A stretch of 25,600 nucleotides of DNA from Nitrospirota bacterium (GCA_020028195.1 JAHWYE010000002.1:1-25600), one strand, 5' to 3'. Numbered from the stretch's first letter, positions 11,134 to 18,003 are shown. The notes: generated from the sequence alone by a model not told the origin. Program-made: numbers and translations.

Positions 11134-11196
11134 AGGGAGTTAAAATCCCTTGGGCTCACAAGGCCCGTACCGGTTCGAGTCCGGTCTCCGGCACCA
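11134..11196 (+). pseudogene. 3' half of a second tRNA-Leu(UAA), 5' half missing
   Basis: Twenty-one bases after the intact tRNA lies a fragment with an anticodon arm AGGGA-GTTAAAA-TCCCT (11134-11150, anticodon TAA), a long variable arm GGGC...GCCC, a T arm ACCGG-TTCGAGT-CCGGT (11169-11185), the 3' acceptor strand CTCCGGC (11186-11192), A and CCA (to 11196). The matching 5' strand GCCGGAG and a D arm are absent upstream, so it cannot fold as a tRNA. Its arms differ in sequence from the intact copy, so it is not a recent duplicate. It is a decayed gene or an integration scar. Confidence 0.85.
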
Positions 11197-11281
11197 CGTA
11201 CACCAGCGATTCTGCTTCCGGCTGCTTTTTATCTCCAATTCTCAAGAGCGCTGCGGGAAGGATGAGGATGCTCCCGACGGT

Positions 11282-11656
11282 CTAGGGCTTATCCTGGAGC
11301 AACTCCTCCACGAGAGCGACCAGTTTGCGTATGTCAAACGGTTTTTCCAATGTGCGTAGGGCGCCCAGCTTTTCAGCAACGTAGAGGAGGTCAAGGTTGA
11401 GTTTCTGCTGGGCCCCGGACACGGCGATAATTTTGACCGCAGGAAACCGGCGTCGTAGTTCCCTAATGATCTCCAAGCCATCCTGTTCCGGCATCACTAG
11501 ATCCGTAATGACCACATTGGTCGGGTTTGCCTCGTACAGTTTCATTGCTTCTCGGCCGTTGCCAGCTTCCATCACTTCATGGCCGGCTCCTTCGAGCACT
11601 TCCCGGATCAGCGTCCGGACCTGTTCTTCATCGTCGATTACGAGCACGCGTGCCAT
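11282..11656 (-). CDS. single-domain response regulator (CheY-like receiver)
   Basis: A 124-residue stand-alone receiver domain. Phosphorylation-site residues are all in place: acidic pair Asp8-Asp9, phosphoacceptor Asp52 in ITDLVMPEQDG, Ser80 in AVSGA (the switch Thr/Ser) and Lys105 in LEKPF. No DNA-binding or enzymatic output domain follows, so it acts through protein contacts (phosphorelay intermediate or CheY-like effector). No histidine kinase is in the window, so the partner is unknown. The start is ATG 11654-11656. The ribosome site is weak. It is monocistronic on the minus strand between the tRNA region and the DUF423 gene. Confidence 0.93.
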   Translation of the reverse strand: MARVLVIDDEEQVRTLIREVLEGAGHEVMEAGNGREAMKLYEANPTNVVITDLVMPEQDGLEIIRELRRRFPAVKIIAVSGAQQKLNLDLLYVAEKLGALRTLEKPFDIRKLVALVEELLQDKP

Positions 11657-11875
11657 AGCCTAGGATCCCTGCGACTGCCGGTTCACGTCTAAATACATAC
11701 GCTGAACAACTTCGCCTTCGCGCCCACGAGCTGAAACATCAGCATTCCGCCTATAAGGACTCATTATACCCCGAGGCGTACAGAGTGCGTGTGAACTACG
11801 TCACACCCAGCAGGCTGACCGACTAAACGCATCACGTTAGGAGTACTTGACCCGATAGGGATAAGGCTGAGCCGT

Positions 11876-11883
11876 GCTATACT
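11876..11883 (+). promoter_or_regulatory. extended -10 promoter candidate for the DUF423 gene
   Basis: TG-C-TATACT (11875-11883) is an extended -10 element lying about 35 bases before the preferred ATG at 11918. The nearest TTGACC (11847-11852) is 25 bases away, too far to be its -35. This is a weak to moderate call based on one element. Confidence 0.4.
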
Positions 11884-11917
11884 CGGCTGCGACAGCTGTT
11901 CTGTCGTGATGAGAGCC

Positions 11918-12301
11918 ATGTCACGAACCTTTTTCCTATTAGGGACTCTGTTTGCGTTTCTCGCGGTTGCGGCAGGAGCGTTTGGCGCTCACTCGCTTAA
12001 AGCCACGCTCCCGACCGAGATGTTGATTGTTTTTGAGACCGCCGCTCGCTACCAGATGTATCATGCGCTTGCCTTGTGTGCCGTTGGGTGGGCAAGCCAT
12101 CAGTACCGGCATGTTGCACTCCGCACAGCGGGATGGCTGTTTGTGCTCGGCATACTGCTGTTTTCAGGAAGTCTCTATGCGCTTGCGTTCTCAGGCGCAC
12201 GCTGGCTTGGCGCCTTGACGCCATTGGGCGGGCTCGCATTCCTCGCCGGTTGGGCACTACTAGGCTGGGGGTGCTGGAAATCTCGACAGGCAGATGCCTA
12301 A
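11918..12301 (+). CDS. DUF423 family small membrane protein
   Basis: A roughly 127-residue inner-membrane protein of the DUF423 (YgdD-like) family. The recognisable N-terminus is FFLLGTLFAFLAVAAGAFGAHSLK, with the family's GAFGAH motif, then FETAARYQMYHALAL, which matches the conserved 'W.TA..YQ..HalAL' block. Four membrane helices are visible. The function of the family is not established. Three starts are close together (GTG 11906, ATG 11909, ATG 11918). ATG 11918 gives MSRTFFLLG, the usual family start. The last four bases overlap the convergent exported-protein gene, so the two transcripts run into each other. Confidence 0.88.
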   Translation: MSRTFFLLGTLFAFLAVAAGAFGAHSLKATLPTEMLIVFETAARYQMYHALALCAVGWASHQYRHVALRTAGWLFVLGILLFSGSLYALAFSGARWLGALTPLGGLAFLAGWALLGWGCWKSRQADA

Positions 12302-13464
12302 GGGCTGCAGGCGGCGGTACGTTTGCCAGTGATGGATCCCCATGCTCCTGCTGAATTCGTGAAGGTGCCTTCCAGGCGCTGGCTCCCTCCAGTGAACAGC
12401 AAGCTGTCCTCCTGATACCCTCCCTGATATTCCCATCGAAGATACACGGCATCTCCCAACACCACGATTTTGGCCGGTCGCGGTCCGTCCGGAGAGACTA
12501 CACCCGGGGGGAGAAAGGAAAGAACCATCTTGTGTTCTTGATGGTGCTTATGGTTATGCACCGTCCACTGCCAGGTCCCGCAAAGACGAGCGAGCCCTTT
12601 CATCTCCTGCAAGGTGTCTTGCCATGAACGCAAGCGGAACCATTCTTCGCGAGTCCGCTGCTCTGCCTCGGCTTCTGCGCGGATCGCCAGCGCAGCAAGA
12701 TGCGCAACGAGCACGGGGCGAAGCTTGATGTGAAAGTACCGAGCGGCCAGCTTGTCTCTATCAATATGACTCTGAGGAGCGCGTTCCCAAAACTCCATTA
12801 AGCGCCGGCGCAGGCCGGCGGGTCCTTCTCTTTCAGCCATCGCAAGCCATGAGGAGTCTGGGCCGATCAATCGTGGATAAGTCCGGTCGAGGTACGTGGC
12901 ATATTCTTCGTATCCGACCGGTTGGTCCGAATCCTGGACCTGTAGGGACTGGATCGAGGTCAGCACCGCGCTATGCGTCATCGTCCGACGTAAGAATGCA
13001 CGCTCCTCTCCTTTGAGCAGCCAGCCTTGCTGAGGCAGAGCTTCTTGCTGGATGGTCTGCAAGCCAGTTATATCCTCTGCGTTGGCCGCCTCTTTGACTG
13101 CAGCCGCAAGCCGCCATGCGGCCATGTCAGCGGTCAACCGAACCGCCGCCTTGGTCAGGTCGGAAGAGGCTGTGCCATGAGCGCTCTTACTCGCCGGTGA
13201 TTGATCGGTGAGAGCCGCAAGCGCGTCTTTAAGGTCGAGGAGAGGGCCTAGACGAGTGGAGAAAAGCACCGAGGCCTCAACATCTGAGGTGATAGCAGTC
13301 AGATTGCGGGCCTCCACGCGTAAGATGCTCGGGAAGTCCGGCGGCTCCAGGACCGGAGCCTGCAATCCCGCCTCGACTGCCTGCAGCGCGAGCCCCGATC
13401 CAACAACGGCAGCCACGACTCCTATGAGTGGCACGAAGAGACTTCGAAGCGTTCGTGAGCCCAT
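12298..13464 (-). CDS. exported protein of unknown function with C-terminal beta-type domain
   Basis: A 388-residue protein I cannot assign to a family. Residues 1-31 (RSLFVPLIGVVAAVVGSGLALQ) are a signal peptide or N-terminal anchor. Residues 40-290 are mostly helical, rich in Ala, Leu and charged residues. From about residue 296 a distinct segment begins at GTWQWTVH, with a histidine cluster HNHKHHQEH (304-312), alternating beta-like stretches (KIVVLGDAVYLRWEY, DSLLFTGGSQRLEGTF) and a final GSITGKRTAAC. This resembles a small beta-barrel domain and could bind a ligand or metal. The start is the ATG at 13462-13464. No clear ribosome site is visible. It lies 86 bases downstream of the DLH-like gene in the same direction and may share its promoter. 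Confidence 0.7.
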   Translation of the reverse strand: MGSRTLRSLFVPLIGVVAAVVGSGLALQAVEAGLQAPVLEPPDFPSILRVEARNLTAITSDVEASVLFSTRLGPLLDLKDALAALTDQSPASKSAHGTASSDLTKAAVRLTADMAAWRLAAAVKEAANAEDITGLQTIQQEALPQQGWLLKGEERAFLRRTMTHSAVLTSIQSLQVQDSDQPVGYEEYATYLDRTYPRLIGPDSSWLAMAEREGPAGLRRRLMEFWERAPQSHIDRDKLAARYFHIKLRPVLVAHLAALAIRAEAEAEQRTREEWFRLRSWQDTLQEMKGLARLCGTWQWTVHNHKHHQEHKMVLSFLPPGVVSPDGPRPAKIVVLGDAVYLRWEYQGGYQEDSLLFTGGSQRLEGTFTNSAGAWGSITGKRTAACSP

Positions 13465-13550
13465 CGCGGTTCATTCTGCGGCATCCGATCCAAAATCTCA
13501 ATGGGACGCGGGGGACGACGAATAAGGATTAAGCTGCCGGGGGTATGCTG

Positions 13551-14351
13551 TTACTGGTCGGCTTTGAAGCAGTCGCCGAGAAATGCCAGCGTGGCCTCCC
13601 AGGCCTTCCGGGCGGCTTCTGGACGATAGACGTCTTTGCGCGTCTCGTTGCAGAAGGCGTGAGGCAGGCCGTCGTAGGTCCGGATCTCCACCTGTTTCCC
13701 GTACTCCTTGGCCGCCTGGCGCAGTTGCTCGACTTCCTCGACGGGCACCCAGTCATCCACCCCGGCCTGATGATAAAGAACAGGGCAATAGAGGTCCTTG
13801 AGCACCGTAGGTGGAGATAACATTCGACCGTAAAAGGCCACCGCGCCTCGCAGCCGCTTCCGCTGACAGGCGAGCCTGATGGCCAGGGAGCCGCCTATAC
13901 CGAATCCGATGACGCCGTGCACATTTCGTTTCACGTGGTCGCGTGTATTGAGGAACTCGCAACAGGAACTGATGTCCTGCAGCAGCAGCGTCTCATTCAT
14001 CCGGCTCATCAGCTCCATCGCGACTTCCTCGTTCGCGGTCACCATGCCTCCTTGTCTCCCGTACAGATTCGGCACGATTACCGTATAGCCTTCGCAAGCG
14101 AGCCGATTTGCCAAGTCCTTGATCTGCGCGTTCAGTCCCCACTTCTCATGCAGCAGCACAAGGCTCGGATAGGTCTTCTTTTCCTGCGGCCAGAAGAGCA
14201 GGCCCTCCACTTGCGCGTCCTTCGAAATGCGAGTCCGTGCGTAGGGATCGGCGGACACGTCCGTGATGGTTGGAATCGGGGCTCCGCTTGGGAAGCGGAC
14301 GGCGCTGGTGCCGATTTGCTCGAGCGTGAAAGGTGATACTCGGTCAGGCAT
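13551..14351 (-). CDS. dienelactone hydrolase-like alpha/beta hydrolase lacking the nucleophile
   Basis: A 266-residue protein of the dienelactone hydrolase family, with about 35 extra N-terminal residues. Family landmarks are LLHEKWGLN (Glu69, equivalent to Glu36 of the Pseudomonas enzyme), YTVIVPNLYGR, VAFYGR, HQAGVDDWVP (Asp200) and LPHAF (His231). The spacing from Asp200 to His231 (31 residues) equals that of Asp171 to His202 in the reference. However, the nucleophile elbow reads GFGIGG: the position of Cys123 is Gly151, so the catalytic triad is incomplete. The bases there (GGT ATA GGC GGC) leave no doubt. The start at ATG 14351 is favoured because a TTGACA/TATAGT promoter lies just upstream and would be cut by longer forms. 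Activity as a classic hydrolase is doubtful. A binding or rewired role is possible. Confidence 0.88.
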   Translation of the reverse strand: MPDRVSPFTLEQIGTSAVRFPSGAPIPTITDVSADPYARTRISKDAQVEGLLFWPQEKKTYPSLVLLHEKWGLNAQIKDLANRLACEGYTVIVPNLYGRQGGMVTANEEVAMELMSRMNETLLLQDISSCCEFLNTRDHVKRNVHGVIGFGIGGSLAIRLACQRKRLRGAVAFYGRMLSPPTVLKDLYCPVLYHQAGVDDWVPVEEVEQLRQAAKEYGKQVEIRTYDGLPHAFCNETRKDVYRPEAARKAWEATLAFLGDCFKADQ

Positions 14352-14393
14352 GCGAATTGTGGACGAGCGCGTGATACGCGCACAGGGAGGCGT

Positions 14394-14423
14394 ACTATAG
14401 CGACCGCGTTGAAGGATTGTCAA
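14394..14423 (-). promoter_or_regulatory. sigma-70-type promoter of the DLH-like gene
   Basis: Read on the minus strand, TTGACA (14418-14423) and TATAGT (14394-14399) are spaced by 18 bases. Transcription would start near 14387, about 36 bases before the ATG at 14351. Confidence 0.75.
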
Positions 14424-14438
14424 TTGAGCCGGCGACGA

Positions 14439-14467
14439 TTGACCTCCTGGGCATGCGGGGCTACAAT
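14439..14467 (+). promoter_or_regulatory. sigma-70-type promoter of the RRM protein gene
   Basis: TTGACC (14439-14444) and TACAAT (14462-14467) are spaced by 17 bases. The start would be near 14474, leaving a leader of about 57 bases before the GTG at 14531. It is back to back with the divergent DLH promoter, with 15 bases between the two -35 boxes. Confidence 0.75.
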
Positions 14468-14530
14468 TGTGCCTGGGTCAGGCTATGCAGACCCGAGGCA
14501 GTTCGTGACGACCGATCAAAGGAGGACACC

Positions 14531-14857
14531 GTGGGCAATAAACTGTATGTGGGCGGTTTATCGTATCAGGTGACGGATCAGCAGCTTCAGGAACTGTTTG
14601 CACAACATGGCACGGTAACCTCAGCCAAGGTGATCACCGATCGGTACACCGGTCAATCACGCGGGTTCGGATTTGTGGAAATGGCGACATCCGAGGAGGC
14701 GCAGAAAGCGATCACGGCGCTGAACGGGACCCAGCATGAGGGAAGGGCACTGGTTGTGAACGAAGCCAAGCCTCAGGAAAAACGGGAACGCTCCTGGGGA
14801 GGCGGGAGCGGTCGCGGCGGGGGAGGGGGCTCGGAACCGGGCGGCAGGCGCCACTAG
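14531..14857 (+). CDS. RRM-type RNA-binding protein with glycine-rich tail
   Basis: A 108-residue single-RRM protein of the bacterial/cyanobacterial Rbp type. It should bind single-stranded RNA in the cytoplasm, and members are often cold- or stress-induced. RNP2 is KLYVGGL at residues 4-10, and RNP1 is RGFGFVEM at 44-51, with aromatic Tyr6, Phe46 and Phe48 in the RNA-contact positions. From about residue 90 the tail is Gly/Ser/Arg-rich (SWGGGSGRGGGGGSEPGGRR). The start is GTG 14531, set by a strong AAAGGAGG site at 14518-14525. A reading frame extending upstream crosses the promoter and is rejected. A terminator follows at 14897. This is a monocistronic unit. Confidence 0.95.
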   Translation: MGNKLYVGGLSYQVTDQQLQELFAQHGTVTSAKVITDRYTGQSRGFGFVEMATSEEAQKAITALNGTQHEGRALVVNEAKPQEKRERSWGGGSGRGGGGGSEPGGRRH

Positions 14858-14896
14858 TCAGGAAATCAACTGAAGAGTTCCATCACGTCACAGGAG

Positions 14897-14927
14897 GAGG
14901 CCGTGTTGCTCAGCACGGCCTCTTTGT
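14897..14927 (+). terminator. rho-independent terminator of the RRM gene
   Basis: The stem GAGGCCGTG (14897-14905) with CACGGCCTC (14914-14922) is perfect over 9 bp, with an 8-base loop and the T-rich TTTGTGT afterwards. Confidence 0.85.
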
Positions 14928-14951
14928 GTATGTGGGCACCGGCAACAGGCC

Positions 14952-15944
14952 TTGGATGAAGGCACGGCGTTGGCCCCGATAGGGATCGGATTAATCGGAT
15001 TGGGCCGCCACGGGATGCGCTACGCCAGGCATCTCCTGGAGCCTCTACCCAATGCCCGTCTCATGGCGGTCTGCCGCCGTACCGCCGCTCAGGGCTCGGT
15101 CTTCGCCGCCGACCACTCGGTGAAATTTTACCAGGCCCACCAAGATCTCATCGCAGACCCCAACGTCGAAGCGGTCGTGGTGGTCACACCGCCATCGGTC
15201 ACCCGCCAAATTTGCCTGGACGCAGTCCCTGCACGAAAGCCGCTCCTCATCGAGAAGCCACTTGCACCCACCGGCGCTGAGGCGCGGGAAATGGTGCGGG
15301 CGGCCGAATCCTACGGCACACCTCTGATGACCGCCCAGACCCTGAGGTTTGACAGCACCCTATCGGCGCTTAAGGCCGAGCTGGCTTGCGCGGGGTCGCG
15401 ACAATACCTCGTGCTCACAAATCGAATGGAGCCGCGCGGAGAGTTACCCCACAGTCCCGCAGACTACGCAGGGCGAGGGGTGCTCTTAGAGATCGGGATT
15501 CATCTCCTGGATCTGGTCCGTTTTCTCACCGGGGAGGAAGTAATCAAAGTCCGGTGCGATATGGATGGCTCTCCCCCTGCGCGACCGGAGTCCATGGCCT
15601 TGGTCAGTCTGTGGACTACCGGCGGTCTACCTTGTATCGTGGACGTGTCGCGCGTCACGGCAGGACGAATCAGCCGAGCCGAGTGGGTAGGGAAGGACGG
15701 ACAGTTGATTGCAGATTGGGTCAGCCATCGCCTCTCCAGAATCTCGTCCGGCAACCTGCGAGATGACAAGACGCTGGAGGATCGTCCGACGATCGTCGAA
15801 ACCTTACACGCGTTCCTTGACGCCCTCGGACGCGGGGCTCCGATGCCGGTCACCGGCCTGGACGGTCAACGAGCGGTTGAAATCGCGGATGCGTGCTATC
15901 AATCAGCGGCGACGGGGCAAACAGTCCGGGTAGAAATGCAGTGA
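14952..15944 (+). CDS. Gfo/Idh/MocA family NAD(P)-dependent oxidoreductase
   Basis: A 330-residue cytoplasmic dehydrogenase of the Gfo/Idh/MocA family, which usually oxidises or reduces sugars, inositols or their derivatives. The N-terminal Rossmann fold has GLIGLGRHG at 13-21, then VVVVTPPSVTRQI and the catalytic EKP motif at 101-103 (Lys102) in LLIEKPLAPTGAEA. The C-terminal domain has GRGVLLEIGIHLLDLVRFLTG, with His184 and Asp187 in the family's conserved positions. The substrate cannot be inferred. TTG 14952 is the best available start: there is no ATG or GTG in frame between the preceding terminator and the Rossmann motif, and the ribosome site is poor. TTG 14970 would still keep the whole fold. 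It converges on the Lrp-type gene. Confidence 0.9.
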   Translation: MDEGTALAPIGIGLIGLGRHGMRYARHLLEPLPNARLMAVCRRTAAQGSVFAADHSVKFYQAHQDLIADPNVEAVVVVTPPSVTRQICLDAVPARKPLLIEKPLAPTGAEAREMVRAAESYGTPLMTAQTLRFDSTLSALKAELACAGSRQYLVLTNRMEPRGELPHSPADYAGRGVLLEIGIHLLDLVRFLTGEEVIKVRCDMDGSPPARPESMALVSLWTTGGLPCIVDVSRVTAGRISRAEWVGKDGQLIADWVSHRLSRISSGNLRDDKTLEDRPTIVETLHAFLDALGRGAPMPVTGLDGQRAVEIADACYQSAATGQTVRVEMQ

Positions 15945-15981
15945 CCGGCCTACAAATACCTAGAGCCTGACGCGCACCACA

Positions 15982-15999
15982 CCCTCAGAATCATGAGGG
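15982..15999. repeat. short hairpin between converging genes
   Basis: CCCTCA (15982-15987) pairs with TGAGGG (15994-15999) across a six-base loop, between the stops of the oxidoreductase (15944) and the Lrp-domain gene (16035). There is no T tract, so it is only a weak terminator candidate. Confidence 0.35.
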
Positions 16000-16034
16000 C
16001 ATTCCCATGCCACGACTCAGGCAGATACAGGGCG

Positions 16035-16271
16035 CTAGGTTTCCGCGACGATGTGGGTGTCCGTTTCTTCCACACCTTCAACAGTGTGGATCTTCGTGAT
16101 CACCACATCTGAGAGCGCCTTTTCATCCGCGACATTGACAAAGCTGAAAATGTCCGGCTGCCCGAAGCAAGGGTGCGCTTGCTCCACACCGGCGATCTTC
16201 TTGAGCGCCTTGATGACGTCTTTGGTCTTACCGGCCTTCACCTTAATCAGAATATAGGCCTTCGTTGCCAT
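16035..16271 (-). CDS. stand-alone Lrp/AsnC effector-binding (RAM) domain protein
   Basis: A 78-residue protein that consists only of the Lrp/AsnC C-terminal ligand-binding domain. ATKAYILIKVKAGKTKDVIK opens the ferredoxin-like fold. VEQAHPCFGQPDIFSFVNV is the typical 'v..a..vtG..D....v' block, and VEGVEETDTHIV ends it. There is no helix-turn-helix, so it does not bind DNA itself. Such proteins are known as small-molecule binders or partners of full-length Lrp proteins. The start is ATG 16269-16271 with a GAGGAGG site. A perfect 7-bp inverted repeat (16284-16300) directly abuts that site. It follows the Kelch gene in the same direction, 62 bases after its stop. Confidence 0.9.
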   Translation of the reverse strand: MATKAYILIKVKAGKTKDVIKALKKIAGVEQAHPCFGQPDIFSFVNVADEKALSDVVITKIHTVEGVEETDTHIVAET

Positions 16272-16283
16272 CGCGACCTCCTC

Positions 16284-16300
16284 TTTCGCGCGCCGCGAAA
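16284..16300 (-). promoter_or_regulatory. perfect inverted repeat next to the ribosome site of the RAM-domain gene
   Basis: TTTCGCG (16284-16290) and CGCGAAA (16294-16300) form a 7-bp stem with a 3-base loop, adjoining the GAGGAGG site. It may be an operator or an RNA hairpin that affects ribosome access. The role is inferred. Confidence 0.5.
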
Positions 16301-16306
16301 GTGCGG

Positions 16307-16321
16307 CGTGAAATCTTCACG
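16307..16321 (-). repeat. perfect palindrome after the Kelch gene
   Basis: CGTGAA (16307-16312) and TTCACG (16316-16321) flank ATC. It lies 12 bases past the Kelch stop at 16334. Read on the minus strand there is no T tract, so termination is not well supported. Confidence 0.45.
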
Positions 16322-16333
16322 GAACGACGGTGT

Positions 16334-17923
16334 TCACAACCCCGCACCGGGCATGTCACGCCGACGTGACGCGTACACGGTGTGGAAATCCTGACCCCGC
16401 ACGAGAAGCGTGGCTCGCGCGGTCACGAACGTCTGTGCGAGCAGTTCGAAATCGCTCCGCCCGATATGATAGGGCAGCAATCCCTCCTCCAGACCAGGTT
16501 GATCCCATACGGAGTGCTGGGCCACATAGTTGACCACCGCTTCCAATGTCTGAGAAGTCCAGCCATCAGCTTGGAACGAGTCGGCTGCCGCCTGGGCGCG
16601 GTCCCCAAGGTGTTCGGTCAAGGCGTCCGTCAGAAGCCGTCGGACAGCCGGGTGAGTGCTCTTCATGAACGCGGCTTGAAACTGGATGAGCGCCTTGATC
16701 AGCCGATTCGCTTCCGGACTGGATTCGGCAGGGAGCGCGCCCGCCTCCCCAAACGCAGCGAGCAGGGCCATTATGGTCCCCACCTGCTTGGGAGACGCGC
16801 GGGTCTGTTCCTTGGCTCCTGTTTGCATGCTTGGAGGGACAAACATTTCGTTGACGTTGCTGAACGATCCTCCCGGGCTTGGACCACCACTGATGACGTA
16901 CACGCGGTCGTTCACCGTGGCCGAGGCCAGGCCGTGCCGTCCGGTCGGCATGGGAACCATCGTTCGCCAGCGGTCAACGGCCGACATATAGGCCTCGGTT
17001 GTGCGGAACGTTCCTTCCGGCGCTTCTCCGCCGAAGACATAGATCACGTCCCGGACAACTGCCGCAGTGATCCCGCTCCGTGGAGTCGGAAGGTCAGCGA
17101 TCCGCATCCACCGGTCGGCCACAGGGTCATAGGCTTCGGTGATCGACAAGTTGCGGGCATAGTCTCGATTCAGGCGTCCACCGATTGCGTAGATCCGCGT
17201 CCCCACCGTGGCGGCTGCCAGGTGATCGCGCGCGGTGGGAAGCGGGGCTTTGGTACTCCAACTGTTCGCCGCCGGATCATACACTTCGACGGCGCTGGAA
17301 TTACCGGTAACATCGTAGCCACCGATCGCGAAGAGCTTCCCGCCTACTTCCACCACTGCGAGGGCGCCACGCTTTGTGGGCATAGGGGCTCGTTCCATCC
17401 ATGAATCAGCCTTCGGGTCGTACATATAGACGCTCGCCACCGGCTGCCAGACGGAGAACAACGACTTCGTAAAACCGCCGATGATATAGAGCCGACCCCC
17501 AAACGAAGCAGCCCCGGCGTGGTGGAGACCAATCGGCAGCGGCGCTTTGGTTGCCCATCGGTCGGTGGAAGGGTCGTACTCCTCCACAGCGTCGCTCACG
17601 GCCAGATTCATGATGCTGCTGAGGCCTGGTTCGTTGAATCCGCCAACGACATAGACCTTGCCCCCCAGGGCCGCTCCTACGACCTCGGTCCGCTTTGTCG
17701 GGGCAGAAGCCATGGCTTGCCACGTGCCTGCTCCAGGTGCAGGTTCCTGTGCGAGGATGAATGGCCCTGACAGCAGAAGAGCGACACAGGTCACGAACGC
17801 GAGGCGAACAACGGTGAGGGTTCGCTGAGGTCTATTCAGAATGTGACGCTGATGATTGAACGAGCCGAAGAGTGGGTGGAAGTAGGGATCGAGGTGTCTC
17901 ACCTGGAAAGTCCAAGGAAACAT
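16334..17923 (-). CDS. exported six-Kelch beta-propeller protein with C-terminal extension
   Basis: A 529-residue exported protein. After about 37 polar residues there is a hydrophobic signal segment (LAFVTCVALLLSGPFILAQ, about 40-58), then six Kelch units with GG doublets: VYVVGGF, LYIIGGF, LFAIGGY, IYAIGGR, IYVFGGE and VYVISGG. Each has the usual following 'YDP..D.W....P.P..R' spacing, which gives a six-bladed propeller, normally a protein- or ligand-binding platform. Residues from about 374 on (MALLAAFGEAGALPAESS and onward) are helical and not Kelch. I do not recognise that domain. The start is uncertain: ATG 17923 has no ribosome site, and a TATAAT box lies only 8-13 bases upstream (17931-17936), so the mRNA may be leaderless. 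The open frame continues to 18001 without a better start. Confidence 0.8.
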   Translation of the reverse strand: MFPWTFQVRHLDPYFHPLFGSFNHQRHILNRPQRTLTVVRLAFVTCVALLLSGPFILAQEPAPGAGTWQAMASAPTKRTEVVGAALGGKVYVVGGFNEPGLSSIMNLAVSDAVEEYDPSTDRWATKAPLPIGLHHAGAASFGGRLYIIGGFTKSLFSVWQPVASVYMYDPKADSWMERAPMPTKRGALAVVEVGGKLFAIGGYDVTGNSSAVEVYDPAANSWSTKAPLPTARDHLAAATVGTRIYAIGGRLNRDYARNLSITEAYDPVADRWMRIADLPTPRSGITAAVVRDVIYVFGGEAPEGTFRTTEAYMSAVDRWRTMVPMPTGRHGLASATVNDRVYVISGGPSPGGSFSNVNEMFVPPSMQTGAKEQTRASPKQVGTIMALLAAFGEAGALPAESSPEANRLIKALIQFQAAFMKSTHPAVRRLLTDALTEHLGDRAQAAADSFQADGWTSQTLEAVVNYVAQHSVWDQPGLEEGLLPYHIGRSDFELLAQTFVTARATLLVRGQDFHTVYASRRRDMPGAGL

Positions 17924-18003
17924 GGGGTGTATTATACATAATGTCCGAACCCGGTGTTGAAAACCTACAGGGGTCCGCCTATAATCCCGCCACCACCCCA
18001 AGT

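Noticed and set aside
11134..11196. A second functional tRNA-Leu
   Set aside because: The 5' acceptor strand and D arm are missing, and the upstream sequence cannot supply a GCCGGAG partner.
14417..14530. A longer N-terminus for the RRM protein
   Set aside because: It would include the promoter, and the GTG at 14531 has a strong ribosome site and begins right before RNP2.
16382..17404. A 340-codon open frame on the plus strand opposite the Kelch gene
   Set aside because: Its translation is low-complexity and rich in Arg, His and Gly with no motif, while the opposite strand encodes clear Kelch repeats. Antisense openness is common in GC-rich genes.
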